From an uncultured Porphyromonas sp. (GTDB lineage Bacteria > Bacteroidota > Bacteroidia > Bacteroidales > Porphyromonadaceae), in NCBI GenBank assembly GCA_947253195.1, contig CAMXXM010000072.1, forward strand, positions 1 to 7,240: DNA of 7,240 nucleotides, read 5' to 3'. Position 1 is the stretch's first letter; each line of letters starts with the position of its first letter. Positions 6,556 to 7,240 of this stretch are shown here, in pieces. A program made the position numbers and the translations under genes. The notes under the pieces were generated by a model. The model was not told where the DNA came from and did no database searches. It saw only the letters and a list, made by a program, of their open reading frames with translations.

Positions 6556-7240
6556 TCAGATGGAGTCCTTCTTCACTGTGCCTTCCTGAGGAAATGTGGT
6601 CGGAGAGCTACTCTGCTGCTTCAGGGTGTCACTCTTGGCTTCTACGCACTTTGCTCTCTTGCCTTTTGTCGGGAGGAGTGATTCCTCTAGGGGAGCCTCA
6701 GCTACCTGACGGGTCACTTGATCAATGGGGCTATCCACCAGGTCCTGCATCAGTCGCTTGGAGATCTCCCGACCACCGGCAGAGCTGAGGTGCGTGTAGT
6801 CCTTTGCCGCCCAGCCCTTGGACACAAAGCTCCGTATTCCGCCCATTGAGCGTATGGTGCCATAGGTATTGAAGAAAATGGCGTGATGCTTCTTCGCTAA
6901 TCGCTCCTGTATCTCTACCATTCGTGGCACACCGGGAAGTGTGTAGACTTCGCCGTCATACATCTGACCACGGTCGGAGATCGAGATAATCAGGAAGATC
7001 GCCTCAGGATAGATCTCATGGAGACCTGAGAGCACCCGATCCATCCCCTTGTAGTAATAACCATAGTCATTGTGGACGTCCTTGGGACTTACCACGTTGA
7101 GTCCGTAGGAGAGGACGATCAGGTGGTAAGGTCGGATGCGATGGAGATCCTCCGAGAGACTTGGCGAGACCGAGCCCAGCTGCAGACCGGAGGAACCTCT
7201 CAGGCTCATATTATCCACTCGTACGCCTCTGTCTCCATCC
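6556..7240 (-). CDS. SGNH/GDSL hydrolase-family protein, 5' end outside the window (partial)
   Basis: The reading frame is open to the window edge: the codons before the internal GTG (7218) and ATG (7209) read DGDRGVR, which continues into VDNMSLRGSSGLQLG. This is the block II region of an SGNH protein, so both internal starts are false. The nucleophile block and any signal peptide lie beyond 7240. Visible here are block III LSYGLN (Asn codon at 7098-7096) in place of the common GTND, and block V KDYTHLSSAGG with the catalytic Asp (6801-6799) and His (6792-6790). After the catalytic domain comes a tail of about 55-60 residues rich in Lys, Ser, Thr and Glu, likely disordered. It ends 5 nt before the second SGNH gene, so the two are translationally close and surely co-transcribed. 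It is a tandem paralogue in fold, though too diverged to call a recent duplicate. Likely an envelope O-acyltransferase or esterase of the MBOAT cassette; substrate unknown. Confidence 0.85.
   Translation of the reverse strand, partial: DGDRGVRVDNMSLRGSSGLQLGSVSPSLSEDLHRIRPYHLIVLSYGLNVVSPKDVHNDYGYYYKGMDRVLSGLHEIYPEAIFLIISISDRGQMYDGEVYTLPGVPRMVEIQERLAKKHHAIFFNTYGTIRSMGGIRSFVSKGWAAKDYTHLSSAGGREISKRLMQDLVDSPIDQVTRQVAEAPLEESLLPTKGKRAKCVEAKSDTLKQQSSSPTTFPQEGTVKKDSI

Noticed and set aside
7209..7218. GTG (7218) or ATG (7209) as the start of the partial SGNH gene
   Set aside because: The frame is open to the window edge, and the codons on both sides belong to one conserved SGNH block, so the true start is outside the window.

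Overview
The window looks like chromosomal DNA of a Bacteroidota bacterium, most probably Porphyromonadaceae (Porphyromonas-like). This rests on three things: TTG/TAnnTTTG-type promoter signals, A/T-rich leaders without strong Shine-Dalgarno sequences, and the gene order serC-serA-DUF1015 with a short 'type III' SerA. The genus is an inference from protein style and could not be checked by search. The genes appear moderately GC-rich, while the two intergenic stretches (1-265 and 3578-3830) are visibly more AT-rich.

All six genes lie on the minus strand, so transcription runs from high to low coordinates. From 7240 down to 3831 is a tightly packed cassette (gaps of 5 and 8 nt): a partial SGNH/GDSL-family protein cut by the window edge, a complete secreted SGNH-family protein with a large insert, and an MBOAT-family membrane acyltransferase. 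The set has the layout expected of an envelope polysaccharide or peptidoglycan O-acylation system: the MBOAT protein passes acyl groups across the inner membrane and the SGNH proteins transfer or remove them outside. The acceptor cannot be read from the sequence.

A 253-nt intergenic region (3578-3830) separates this from a second operon, serC-serA-DUF1015 (3577 to 266; gaps of 22 and 20 nt). It has a recognisable minus-strand -7 promoter element in front of serC and ends in a textbook intrinsic terminator at 193-233. SerA oxidises 3-phosphoglycerate and SerC transaminates the product to phosphoserine. No serB phosphatase is in the window. The third gene encodes a conserved DUF1015 protein with a DGHHR motif, and its position makes it a candidate partner in serine metabolism.

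Points of interest are the DUF1015 protein, the unusual active site and nucleotide-binding fingerprint of SerA, a well-formed promoter on the plus strand that points into the 3' end of the MBOAT gene, and a hairpin plus 22-bp tandem repeat in the left intergenic region (70-149). I saw no RNA genes, insertion sequences, CRISPR arrays or phage genes. I saw no strong evidence for a wholly new system; the best candidates for undescribed biology are the DUF1015 protein and the acylation cassette.
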